From Paenibacillus qinlingensis (lineage in GTDB: Bacteria; Bacillota; Bacilli; Paenibacillales; NBRC-103111), in contig NZ_JABMKY010000022.1 of NCBI RefSeq assembly GCF_013204845.1, positions 62,001 to 126,000 on the forward strand: a stretch of 64,000 nucleotides of DNA, read 5' to 3'. Of the stretch, positions 1 to 9,105 are shown piece after piece (the first letter of the stretch is position 1; each line of letters begins with the position of its first letter). The position numbers and the translations under genes were made by a program. Below the pieces are notes generated by a model. The model saw nothing but the letters and a program-made list of their open reading frames with translations, did not search any database and was not told the DNA's origin.

Positions 1-2669
1 GTGTCGAGGGTAGTCTCTACCTTGTCCACGCCAGCAAATGCGTCAGTTATAACGGCATCCAGGCTGAAGTCGCCACGGTACATGACGCCTTCTTCAACGG
101 AAGGTTGGATCACTGGAGCTGTATTATCGACTGTCACTGTTGATGTAGCCTTGTCATTACCATGGCTCACTGTAATCTGATGTTGACCATCATTTGTAGC
201 TGCAGTATCCCAAACATAAGCTTTGGATGCCAACTTATCTGCAGGAATGTTGAAGTCGAAATCGACTACTGGAGGTTTCCCTGAAGAATCTCCCATTTTA
301 ATAACCTTGGCCGGATCATTGTTCTTCGCATCATAAATCACCGTACCATCAGCCAGTACTAAACGTACGTTCTTCACGTCAAAATTATCTTTATTCTCCG
401 CTGGTCGGTCATCGAAAGGCGAAGCCTTCGAACCCGCTCGGATCGAAAATACGTTGCTGCCTTCCTTCAATCTGTCCGCTTGAATCTTCGTAGACAGTGT
501 TGTATAGCTATTCACAGTGTCTTGGAATGTAAAGAGAATGTCCTTATCTTGTGTGATAGCATTTTTAAAATAATAATTTACACCCGTCACTTCGAAGGCA
601 ATATACGCGTCATGTTCAACCGCATGATAGGTCGATTGTGTTAGTGCTTTGCCATCAATGGCAAGCTGCAGATCATCTGCACTTAACCCTTCGCCTGTTC
701 CTCTAATCACTTTGGGTTTGGCAATCACATCGCCGTCTTTCACATTCAGACGCAGGGCTGAGTGATCTGAGCCACCTGTAATGGCAACGCGCTTCGTATT
801 CGATGTGCTCTCATTCTGACCATCTGAAGTAACAAAGTAATAATCTAAGTAAGCATTACCAATAAGTTCAGGTGAGAAAACCGTATAATGATATAACGTA
901 TCTGCAAAGCTTTCTTTCAAATACTTCTTCGTATAATTCGACTGTTTTTCGGTTTTATAATAGAGCGCTACGGTCTTTATCGATGTTTCATCTTTGGCAT
1001 CGCCGATAATCTCAAGATCCTTGGATTGATCCATACTGGTCTCTTTTGTTAAATCGGTTAACGTCGGCTTGATCGTATCTTGCTTTACAATTACGCTTTG
1101 GATCGGAGCTTGAATCGGGTCAAGGGTTCCAGGCGTTGCCGCCACTACTCCTCCCGAGCTATATTTCGTCATCGTTGTACTGCCATTAACCGGGTATTTA
1201 TACAATATCCCCATATCTGGCTTGGCATCGCCTGATACGTAGTACGCGGATGAGACTTCAACACCTGTATTTGTAGCAATTACGATTCCTCGATTTCCGC
1301 TATTTGCCATACCATCCGTATGTATGCGTACAAGATTGGTACCCTCAACCAAATTAGAATGGTAGTTCGCATTGAAGGCATCCACAGGAGTACCCTCATT
1401 TTGAGCATTGATTACCCAGAAGACTAGTGTCCCTTTCGAAGGAATGATCGTGTCTTCTTTGTCTGCTGGCCAAATGACATCTGCATCAGGTCCCGTATCT
1501 GGATAACGGTAAATCAATTGATAATCTTTGAAATTCATGGCTTTATCCGTATTATTGTATACTTCAATAAACTCATAACCATCCGCGGTGCCCACATTCT
1601 TAGAATCGGGTACAATTTCCGTTACCAGAAGCGATGGGATCTTGGTGAAATCCGTTTTATCGATAGCCACGGTCGCACTATACACGTTGGATCGTATCGT
1701 ACTATAACCGTCATCTGCCTGAACGTAATACTTCAATGGCGTGTCGATCAGCTTTTCCTTAGGTATCGTTGCTTGATACTGTGTGGAGCCTAGTACCGTC
1801 ATAGGTACAGAATCATATGCAGCCTGAGAACCTGTTTTAAAATAAACAGCCGCGGATACGGATTCACTCTGCTCAAGATTGGAGATTTGCGCTTGCAGCG
1901 TTACATCCAATTTTTGATCCGCTTGCGTAACCGGCGTATGGTTAATTACAGGAGGCTCCGAATACGTCCGCGGGATTGGTGGTACTTGAGTGGGATCGAT
2001 AACGCCTGGTGTTGCATTAGCTGGAGTTGTATCTTCACCTGAACCGTACATCACCATATTTTTCGAGCCATTTGCAGGAGACTTATAGAAAATACCTTTA
2101 TTGGGTTTCGTTTGATTATCATTTTGATAACTCGCAATGGAAATATCGCTGCCGGTTTTCTCTTGGATAACCAAATCTCGAGGACCTGCATTACTCATTC
2201 CGCCCCCGCCTTCCACACGGAAGAGGTTCACACCTTCTTGGAGGTTGGAACTATAGGTACTATTAAACTTTGCTGGTGTTTCTTCCACATTATCTGCATT
2301 CGTTACCCAAAATACGATAGAGGATTGCGCTGGAATCGGCATACTCCCGTAAGGTACTTGTTTATACGAAGCTGGCCAAATTGTATCTGCACCTGCATTA
2401 CGGTATACCAAGTTGTAATCTTTGAAGTCCAGCGTTCTGTCTGAATTGTTGTACACCTCAACAAACTCATAAGCATCTGAAGAAACGCCAGTGACATTTG
2501 TCGTATCTGGCACCAGCTCTGTAATCAGCAGCTTCGGCACCTTCGAATAGTCCACAGCGCTAACTTGAACGCCGTTGTCCGCTGCAACTGCCATAGGCGC
2601 CAGCATGCTGAACATCATTCCGAATACAGTCATCCCGGATACCAATCGTTTTAAATCTTTTTTATACAC
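1..2669 (-). CDS. Secreted lamin-tail-domain protein, 3' part missing
   Basis: The reading frame is open to the window edge, so about 889 codons are visible and the C-terminus is lost. It begins with a positively charged stretch and hydrophobic core ending in APMAVAA, a signal peptide. Two lamin-tail domains (LTD) can be read, near residues 36-160 and 340-470, each with the pattern LLxTELVPD...YEFxEVYNN followed by a conserved DLV or GIV strand. The remainder is beta-sandwich-like sequence of the kind found in cell-surface Paenibacillus proteins. I chose the GTG at 2669 because GAGAGGG lies about 9 nt upstream; an in-frame ATG at 2687 has no ribosome site. It lies 46 bp behind the HupE-type gene and is probably co-transcribed. 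A surface adhesin or nuclease/phosphatase carrier is possible, but no catalytic domain is visible here. Confidence 0.8.
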   Translation of the reverse strand, partial: MYKKDLKRLVSGMTVFGMMFSMLAPMAVAADNGVQVSAVDYSKVPKLLITELVPDTTNVTGVSSDAYEFVEVYNNSDRTLDFKDYNLVYRNAGADTIWPASYKQVPYGSMPIPAQSSIVFWVTNADNVEETPAKFNSTYSSNLQEGVNLFRVEGGGGMSNAGPRDLVIQEKTGSDISIASYQNDNQTKPNKGIFYKSPANGSKNMVMYGSGEDTTPANATPGVIDPTQVPPIPRTYSEPPVINHTPVTQADQKLDVTLQAQISNLEQSESVSAAVYFKTGSQAAYDSVPMTVLGSTQYQATIPKEKLIDTPLKYYVQADDGYSTIRSNVYSATVAIDKTDFTKIPSLLVTEIVPDSKNVGTADGYEFIEVYNNTDKAMNFKDYQLIYRYPDTGPDADVIWPADKEDTIIPSKGTLVFWVINAQNEGTPVDAFNANYHSNLVEGTNLVRIHTDGMANSGNRGIVIATNTGVEVSSAYYVSGDAKPDMGILYKYPVNGSTTMTKYSSGGVVAATPGTLDPIQAPIQSVIVKQDTIKPTLTDLTKETSMDQSKDLEIIGDAKDETSIKTVALYYKTEKQSNYTKKYLKESFADTLYHYTVFSPELIGNAYLDYYFVTSDGQNESTSNTKRVAITGGSDHSALRLNVKDGDVIAKPKVIRGTGEGLSADDLQLAIDGKALTQSTYHAVEHDAYIAFEVTGVNYYFKNAITQDKDILFTFQDTVNSYTTLSTKIQADRLKEGSNVFSIRAGSKASPFDDRPAENKDNFDVKNVRLVLADGTVIYDAKNNDPAKVIKMGDSSGKPPVVDFDFNIPADKLASKAYVWDTAATNDGQHQITVSHGNDKATSTVTVDNTAPVIQPSVEEGVMYRGDFSLDAVITDAFAGVDKVETTLD

Positions 2670-2715
2670 GTAGTAACGCCCTCTCATTATCAAATGATTG
2701 TTAATCTATCTCTAT

Positions 2716-3885
2716 CTATTGGGAAATAATTCGCTCAATCAACCAGTACAGTCCGAATACGCCAATGATGCCTGAAGCATATAAATTCCAATTGATTTTG
2801 AGCGGCACGCGGCGAAGCAACAGAAGAACTGGAATTACAATCGCTACGACGACAAGCTGTCCAATTTCGACGCCTAGATTAAAGGAGAATAACGGCAGCG
2901 CCATTTGCCCAGACAGTGTGCCTCGCAGCACTTCAGCGAATCCAAAGCCGTGGATTAACCCAAACAGCATGGTCACCGTTACACGTGCGCTTTCTTTTTT
3001 CTTCCATATGTTTTCAAAGGCAATATACAAAATGCTAAGCGCAATTAAAGGCTCAACAATTTTGGGTGACAGATAGGCGATCTCCAGCGAGGATAGGACC
3101 AGCGTGATGCAATGACCTACCGTAAAAGCCGTAATCAACTTCACAATTTTGGACACTTTTTGTTCAGAAGCCAGCAGCAACCCGAATAGAAACAGCATGT
3201 GATCAAGCCCTGACCAGATATGCTCCATCCCCATAAGGACATAAGTCTTTAGCGTATTCTGCCAAGAATTAGCAGCAGTAATATCGACCGCAGGCTTACT
3301 CCCTGGCGCTGACGCCATGGTCGGATTACCTGCCCCAGCCCCAGGACCTTGGATCTGCACAATATAATTCTGACTGCCGAGTACTTGCTGAATCGTCTGG
3401 CCCCCCACTTGAATCGTGGCATAGTTGCTATGGGCTGGATCAACCCCGCTGTACCAGAAGAAGTTATATTGCACGAGATACTGCTTCACTGGAGCGGCGA
3501 ATTTATACCGGATATCAATGCCAATCATATCCATGCTGGCGCGCTTCTCATGCTTAGCGCTAACAACGACCGCCGTTCCGACCTTGCCATCCCCCGTCAC
3601 AATAATGCCGTCATCCACCAGCTTTGTTAATGCTTCCAAGGAGGCTGATAATTGTTTATCACTTATCTTGTCTCCGCCATCTGCCTTGTCAGGAAAGATT
3701 TGTAGAAGGTCGTGTTCGACTAAAGATAGATGATACTGCATCGTATCTGAGCCTACTTGTATATCGGAGTAACCGCTCGAAGAAGCATGCGCTCCTACCG
3801 TACTAGCTACACTTATGCTAACGATGACCGCCAAAACGAACACGAAGAAGCTCTTCCTAATGTTCAACTCTGTTCTACTGCGCAT
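2716..3885 (-). CDS. HupE/UreJ-type membrane protein
   Basis: A 389-residue protein with an N-terminal signal peptide, a roughly 190-residue extracellular region, and a C-terminal block of six or so hydrophobic helices. The membrane part has the HupE/UreJ_2 signature: GMEHIWSGLDHMLFLFGLLL, then FTVGHCITLVL and GLIHGFGFAEVL. His and Asp residues in these helices are what the family is thought to use for metal (nickel or cobalt) passage, although transport has been shown for few members. The start ATG follows AGGGGAAG at good spacing. It is the first full gene of a likely two-gene operon with the lamin-tail protein downstream. No hydrogenase or urease gene is near, so the metal role is inference from family membership. 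Confidence 0.85.
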   Translation of the reverse strand: MRSRTELNIRKSFFVFVLAVIVSISVASTVGAHASSSGYSDIQVGSDTMQYHLSLVEHDLLQIFPDKADGGDKISDKQLSASLEALTKLVDDGIIVTGDGKVGTAVVVSAKHEKRASMDMIGIDIRYKFAAPVKQYLVQYNFFWYSGVDPAHSNYATIQVGGQTIQQVLGSQNYIVQIQGPGAGAGNPTMASAPGSKPAVDITAANSWQNTLKTYVLMGMEHIWSGLDHMLFLFGLLLASEQKVSKIVKLITAFTVGHCITLVLSSLEIAYLSPKIVEPLIALSILYIAFENIWKKKESARVTVTMLFGLIHGFGFAEVLRGTLSGQMALPLFSFNLGVEIGQLVVVAIVIPVLLLLRRVPLKINWNLYASGIIGVFGLYWLIERIISQ

Positions 3886-3915
3886 GTGTTCTTCCCCTTA
3901 TTGATTCATTTGCAC

Positions 3916-3933
3916 TTACTTTTTTACCGCCAT
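3916..3933 (-). CDS. Possible five-codon leader peptide (MAVKK)
   Basis: Upstream of the HupE-type gene, AGGAAGGAG at 3942-3950 sits 8 nt before an ATG that opens only ATG-GCG-GTA-AAA-AAG-TAA. The ribosome site is stronger than that of the gene behind it, whose start is about 30 nt further on. This may be a leader peptide that couples or attenuates translation, or simply chance. Confidence 0.3.
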   Translation of the reverse strand: MAVKK

Positions 3934-4192
3934 ACTTGGCTCTCCTTCCTATGAGCTTCCGTTGTTACATGCCTATCATATCCAGCCCCCCACAGCTTGC
4001 CTATACACATGATTTGCGTTCCTGCGCGATTGTTACGATTCTTCTTTTAAGCTTTTATAAAGCGAAAAATACATAAAAGTGCCCAGCTTCCAATAAAAAG
4101 CCCATACCCTTCATGCTAGATTTCATCTACAATTGAGGTATATAACTCGCCGGAAGCATGGCAGCGGAACAATCAGAAGGAGCCTGCGACTT

Positions 4193-6358
4193 ATGAAACT
4201 TTTCTCCATACAGAGATCCCTATTTCGAAACATCCTAGCCAGCTTTATGATCTTGATTCTCATCTTCTGCTCGTTTAATCTCTTGATTTTTTGGCTCGTC
4301 AAAAACCACCTCCGCAGCGAGATGATGGCACAGAATCGTCTTACCCTGCAGAAAGTGGCTGAGCGTTATCAATTTCAATTGGATAAAGTGCGAGAAGCTT
4401 TGTATAAGCAATTTACAGAAAAGACGGTCATTACACTTAACAATCAAGTTATTTTAAAGAAGGATCCCGAGTCCCTTTCTACCCGTCCTATTGTGCTGGA
4501 CATGCAGAGCATCGCCAGTGATTCGGAGCTTTATGTCGATAATTTAATCCTTATGTTCCGATCCACGAATCTAGCTTTGAGCAAGCTCGGTCCTGGCACA
4601 ACGGCCGATTTATTCAGCAGCATCTACCAAAGCTCCCTATATCCGCTCTCTTACTGGCAATCACAGTTTGATCGCAGTGACAATTATGTGCTTCATCCGG
4701 CGGCTGTATTTGGGAGCCCATCATCATCAGGAGAATCATCGGGAAGAATGTTAATTCCTTATTCCATTAAGCCTGCTCTTGCTGACAATATGATGATTGC
4801 GATGATCGACGGCAACCGCTTGCGTGACGCGATTCTGAAGGAATATTCCGATATGGACATCACGATATTAGGACCGAATCAAACCATTATTTATGCGACT
4901 AATACGACAAATGAGACAGATAAGGCAAATAAGGCAGATAAAACAGATAAGGATTCCAACCAGCTCCAAGATCCGGTTGCTATTGAATACCAAGATGAAG
5001 ACGGTTTACGTTACGTCATGAAAATGACGAGTCCCGAATTCACATCCAGAATCCTTCGTTTAGACAATCTCATGATGATTCTGTTGGGTGTTTCTATTGC
5101 CATCGCCTTCATCGTCTCTGTCTTTTTCAGCAAACGAATCCATAGACCCGTCCGCCAATTGATTCAAGAAAAAGGCGAAATTCAACAGGAGCTGCAGGAT
5201 CAACAATCGGAGTTAATCAACTATCATTTCATGAATAAGCTGAAGAATATCCATCCTGACCCTGATGAATGGCAGCATATTCAAGGCACCGAGGGAACTT
5301 ACACTATCGTGCTGTACGAGCTGCGCTTCCGCTCGCCCGCTTTTATAGAAGTCCCAATGAGCAGAGAACACATCTCGCAAACGATCGGTGAGCAGCTCAA
5401 ACGTGTAACCAATGATCGGTTTCCTGATTCCCATACACTGCAGATGGAACATCATCAGTTCCTAACCGTGTTCCCGGGCAATGAACGTGAACGTATCCTT
5501 GGGATGCTCGAAGAGTTGAAGCATGTTCTAAACGAAGACCGTCAATACTGCCTAGTGACTGCGGCCATCAGTTCGGCATTCGAGCATTCTCTGCAGTTCG
5601 GTCACGCCTACCGACAGGTGAATGAATTAGCTGCGCAAGCCCGTTTACTGGATGAAACCCAAATTGTCGTTGAGTATCGTTCAGATCGCGCTACGTACTT
5701 CCTTACACTCACACAGGAGCAAGAATTGACCACAGCACTGAAATCGGGCAAAGAACAGGAAACGCTGGATCTCTTCCTTCCGTGGTTGGATGATCTTGAC
5801 CAGAAGGAAGCTTCTGTGGATATGTTTAAGCACATGGTGCTTGCTGTAACCGATAAGGCCAAAATGGTACTAGACCATTACAAAGTTCTCACTGACGATA
5901 CCTTACAGCTGAGGTCCATCCTGCTTCAATTAGAGGAATGCTGTACGTTGGACGAGTATAAGAGAACATTTGAAACGTATTTCCGAATCGTCACTCAGCT
6001 CATCCGTGAGAAAAAGGAGACCAATGATCCCATCATTGATCATGTGCTTAACGTCATAAAGGATCAGTATGCGGAGGATCTTTCACTCGATGTTCTCGCT
6101 GATCAACTCACCCTGAGCAGTTCCTACCTCTCTACGTATATCAAAGAGAAAACCGGAGCCAATTTCATGGAACATTTGCATGATCGACGCGTAGGTTACG
6201 CACAAGAGCTCCTGGTCCTTACCGACTCGAACATTCAAGACATTGGCATTCAAGTCGGCTACCGTAACATCTCTTCGTTTAATCGCATGTTCAAGAGCCG
6301 CACAGGCTCTTCGCCTGGCGAGTACCGTAGGACACATTTGCTGGATAAAAGAGCATGA
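4193..6358 (+). CDS. Membrane-anchored AraC-family transcriptional regulator
   Basis: A 721-residue regulator of a type common in Paenibacillus. Two hydrophobic segments (near residues 13-35 and 300-320) bracket a roughly 260-residue extracellular sensor region containing a Lys/Asp/Asn-rich low-complexity stretch (TDKANKADKTDK). A cytoplasmic middle region follows, and the last 100 residues form an AraC-type double helix-turn-helix (SLDVLADQLTLSSSYLSTY and IQDIGIQVGYRNISSFNRMF). I chose ATG 4193, with AGAAGGAG 10 nt upstream, over an upstream in-frame TTG at 4133. Such proteins usually control a neighbouring sugar-uptake gene; here the solute-binding protein at 7611-9014 is convergent, with the palindromic array in between. 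The ligand is unknown. Confidence 0.85.
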   Translation: MKLFSIQRSLFRNILASFMILILIFCSFNLLIFWLVKNHLRSEMMAQNRLTLQKVAERYQFQLDKVREALYKQFTEKTVITLNNQVILKKDPESLSTRPIVLDMQSIASDSELYVDNLILMFRSTNLALSKLGPGTTADLFSSIYQSSLYPLSYWQSQFDRSDNYVLHPAAVFGSPSSSGESSGRMLIPYSIKPALADNMMIAMIDGNRLRDAILKEYSDMDITILGPNQTIIYATNTTNETDKANKADKTDKDSNQLQDPVAIEYQDEDGLRYVMKMTSPEFTSRILRLDNLMMILLGVSIAIAFIVSVFFSKRIHRPVRQLIQEKGEIQQELQDQQSELINYHFMNKLKNIHPDPDEWQHIQGTEGTYTIVLYELRFRSPAFIEVPMSREHISQTIGEQLKRVTNDRFPDSHTLQMEHHQFLTVFPGNERERILGMLEELKHVLNEDRQYCLVTAAISSAFEHSLQFGHAYRQVNELAAQARLLDETQIVVEYRSDRATYFLTLTQEQELTTALKSGKEQETLDLFLPWLDDLDQKEASVDMFKHMVLAVTDKAKMVLDHYKVLTDDTLQLRSILLQLEECCTLDEYKRTFETYFRIVTQLIREKKETNDPIIDHVLNVIKDQYAEDLSLDVLADQLTLSSSYLSTYIKEKTGANFMEHLHDRRVGYAQELLVLTDSNIQDIGIQVGYRNISSFNRMFKSRTGSSPGEYRRTHLLDKRA

Positions 6359-6383
6359 AAAGAACCTGAGGCTTTGCCTCAGG
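6359..6383 (+). terminator. Terminator stem without a T-run
   Basis: CCTGAGGC (6365-6372) pairs with GCCTCAGG (6376-6383) around a TTT loop directly after the AraC-type gene stop. The expected TTCTTTT tail is missing: the sequence runs straight into the 52-bp palindromic array. The intact version of the same hairpin is at 7512-7543, beyond the array. Confidence 0.55.
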
Positions 6384-6385
6384 GG

Positions 6386-7444
6386 TCGAACGACGGAGGT
6401 ACCTCCCTTGCGCACAATATTTGTGCGCTAGCGTCCGTCGGACGACGGAGGTACCTCCCTTGCGCACAATATTTGTGCGCTAGCGTCCGTCGAACGACGG
6501 AGGTACCACCCTTGCGCACAATATTTGTGCGCTAGCGTCCGTCGGACGACGGAGGTCCCCCCCTTGCGTACAATATTTGTGCGCTAGCGTCCGTCGGACG
6601 ACGGAGGTACCTCTCTTGCGCACATGATTTGTGCGCTAGCATCCGTCGAACGACGGAGGTACCACCCTTGCCCACAATATTTGTGCGCTAGCATCCGTCG
6701 GACGACGGAAGTACCTCCCTTGCGCACAATATTTGTGCGCTAGCATCCGTCGGACGACGGAGGTACCCCCCTTGCGCACATGATTTGTGCGCTAGCGTCC
6801 GTCGGACGACGGAGGTACCCCCCTTGCGCACATGATTTGTGCGCTAGCGTCCGTCGGACGACGGAGGTACCTCCCTTGCGCACAATATTTGTGCGCTAGC
6901 ATCCGTCGGACGACGGAGGTACCACCCTTGCGCACAATATTTGTGCGCTAGCATCCGTCGGACGACGGAGGTACCTCCCTTGCGCACAATATTTGTGCGC
7001 TAGCGTCCGTCGGACGACGGAGGTACCTCCCTTGCGCACATGATTTGTGCGCTAGCGTCCGTCGGACGACGGAGGTACCACCCTTGCGCACAATATTTGT
7101 GCGCTAGCATCCGTCGGACGACGGAGGTACCTCCCTTGCGCACAATATTTGTGCGCTAGCTTCCGTCGGACGACGGAGGTACCTCCCTTGCGCACATGAT
7201 TTGTGCGCTAGCGTCCGTCGGACGACGGAGGTACCTCCCTTGCGCACAATATTTGTGCGCTAGCGTCCGTCGGACGACGGAGGCACCTCCCTTGCGCACA
7301 TGATTTGTGCGCTAGCGTCCGTCGGACGACGGAGGTACTTCCCTTCCGCACAATATTTGTGCGCTAGCGTCCGTCGGACGACGGAGGTACTTCCCTAGCG
7401 CACAATATTTGTGCGCTAGCGTCCGTCGGACGACGGAGGTACCT
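6386..7444. repeat. Tandem array of 20 palindrome-rich 52-bp units
   Basis: The unit starting CGACGGAGGTACC recurs at 6391 and every 52 bp after that, without a single indel, up to 7431, giving 20 full units and a partial 21st. Each unit joins three palindromes: GGAGGTACCTCC, GCGCACAA-TAT-TTGTGCGC, and CCGTCG-GA-CGACGG across the junction. In 6 units (numbers 5, 8, 9, 13, 16, 18) the central loop reads ATGAT instead of AATAT. Point differences are scattered (ACCTCC, ACCACC, ACCCCC; GCGTCC or GCATCC), while the GCGCACA/TGTGCGC arms are almost always kept. The array lies between convergent genes and inside a duplicated terminator. It has no unique spacers, so it is not a CRISPR. Confidence 0.95.
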
Positions 7445-7511
7445 AAGGTTTTAACACCAATATGAAAGCAGTTTATGGTGCCCAGAAACTTATACTCTTT
7501 AATATAGTGAG

Positions 7512-7543
7512 AAAGAACCCGAGGCTCTGCCTCAGGTTCTTTT
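7512..7543. terminator. Bidirectional intrinsic terminator
   Basis: AAAGAACCcGAGGC-TCT-GCCTCaGGTTCTTTT forms a long stem with A-rich and T-rich flanks, so it can stop transcription from both sides. It serves the minus-strand solute-binding gene ending at 7611 and would serve plus-strand transcripts that leave the array. Confidence 0.8.
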
Positions 7544-7610
7544 GTGTAGCGCACTGTAGCACGGATGGGAAAACCCCAATGAAGCCGGTTCTCACCCGGC
7601 CTCCATGACT

Positions 7611-9014
7611 TCATTTCAACGTCTTATTATACGCATCGATTTTAGCGTTAATTTCCAAGGCAGCTGCATCGAGTGCTTCCTGCGGCGTTTTCTGCCCGCT
7701 TAATGCCTGCCCGATGGCATTCTCCGTCAGCTTTCTCGCTTCTGGATAGACCCCCAGAACCCCACCTTGTGTCGCTTGATTCTGCTTGGCAGCGTTATGC
7801 TGATCAATGGCCGTCTTGAACTGTGGAAACTGTTTCATATTGTCTTGTACGATCGGCAGCTCATACGCCTTCTCTGTAATGGGGAAATAGCCTGTGTTGA
7901 CATGGAAGAACGCCTGCTGCTCAGGTTCGGACAAATACTTCATGAATGCCCATGCCGCCTGCTGCTCCGCATCCGACTTGTTGTTCAGGATCCAGTTGCT
8001 TGCCCCGCTTACCACCACACCGCCAACGTCATCGGCTGGCTTGGGGAAGAAGCCCGTTCCAACTTCGAACTTGCCATCTACGGAATCAAGAATATCTCGC
8101 AGTCCTGCCGTTGTATCGAAGATCATAGCAACCTTCCCTTCGGCGAACATCTTCTTGGATTCATCGCTCTTACCCGCTGAGTGAATGGCAGCCTTGCTGT
8201 CAATTAACCCCTTCCACCAAGTAAGCGCCTTGACGCCCGCTTCACCATTCAACTGCCACTCCGTTGCTATGCCATCGCGACCGTTGCCCAAGTTGACCAG
8301 CTCAGCGCCCTGATTGGCAATAAGCTGTTCCATGTACCAACTGTGCGTGCCGAAATAAGCACCGGCCACACCGTCTTTTGTTACCTTTTTCGCCACTTGC
8401 GCAAGGTCTGTATAGAGAACTGGTGGTTTATCTGGGTTTAATCCTGCTGCTTTGAACAGATCTTTGTTGTAATACAGAATCGGATTAGATGTGTTAAAAG
8501 GCATAGAATACAATGTATTCGCCACCCGATAATAATTGAGTATGGCTTCGTCCATTTGGGACACATCATACTTGTCCTTATCTACGAAGCTCTGAATCGG
8601 CGTGATCGCCTTAGAATCAATCATGTATCGCGTACCGATATCGTACACCTGCATCATGGTTGGTCCCAAATTGGAACCAATGGACGCTTTCAACTTGGTT
8701 AAACTATCGAAGTAGGAGCCCTGAAAGACAGCCTCCACCTTAATATCCTTATGTGCAGCATTGAAGCTTGTTACGAGCCTGTCCACCACTTGACCGTTCT
8801 CGCCGCTCATGGAGTGCCACCAGACAACTTTCTTAACGCCATTAACCAATGGTTCAACGCCACCAATTTCAGCAGCTTGAGCGGCATTCCCTGCCACCGT
8901 GCCTTTCACCACATTTTGTTGCCCCCACACCGAATACACGCCTAATAGGCCGAACACCAGCACAAGGATGATGAAATAAGCGGGGATCGAAATTTTACGT
9001 TGAAATAGCTTCAT
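7611..9014 (-). CDS. Sugar ABC transporter substrate-binding protein (UgpB-like)
   Basis: A 467-residue extracellular binding protein of the family that captures sugars or glycerol-3-phosphate for ABC importers. The N-terminus has a positively charged start and one hydrophobic segment but no lipobox Cys, so it is probably secreted or held by the uncleaved segment. The body carries family features: VVWWHSMSGENGQVVDRLV near the start, YNKDLFKAAGL, and EPEQQAFFHVNTGYFPI. I placed the start at ATG 9014, with AGGAGGG 5 nt upstream, instead of a more distant upstream in-frame start. No permease gene is adjacent, so it must use one encoded elsewhere. The AraC-type regulator across the repeat array is its likely controller. 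Substrate unknown. Confidence 0.88.
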   Translation of the reverse strand: MKLFQRKISIPAYFIILVLVFGLLGVYSVWGQQNVVKGTVAGNAAQAAEIGGVEPLVNGVKKVVWWHSMSGENGQVVDRLVTSFNAAHKDIKVEAVFQGSYFDSLTKLKASIGSNLGPTMMQVYDIGTRYMIDSKAITPIQSFVDKDKYDVSQMDEAILNYYRVANTLYSMPFNTSNPILYYNKDLFKAAGLNPDKPPVLYTDLAQVAKKVTKDGVAGAYFGTHSWYMEQLIANQGAELVNLGNGRDGIATEWQLNGEAGVKALTWWKGLIDSKAAIHSAGKSDESKKMFAEGKVAMIFDTTAGLRDILDSVDGKFEVGTGFFPKPADDVGGVVVSGASNWILNNKSDAEQQAAWAFMKYLSEPEQQAFFHVNTGYFPITEKAYELPIVQDNMKQFPQFKTAIDQHNAAKQNQATQGGVLGVYPEARKLTENAIGQALSGQKTPQEALDAAALEINAKIDAYNKTLK

Positions 9015-9105
9015 CTTATCCCTCCTATGACTTGTAATCATAGGATCTCAATGTTTGCCTGTGATTAAGGGAATGTAAAGGGATTGTTAAACATATTAAA
9101 CATGA

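Noticed and set aside
6386..7444. CRISPR array
   Set aside because: Units are contiguous 52-bp copies without unique spacers, and no cas gene is present.
7312..7614. A 100-residue open frame on the minus strand at the array edge
   Set aside because: It is made largely of repeat units and terminator sequence, with no ribosome site or family similarity.
9015..9105. A terminator between the DUF3048 and solute-binding genes
   Set aside because: No stem with a T-run is visible in the 91-bp gap.
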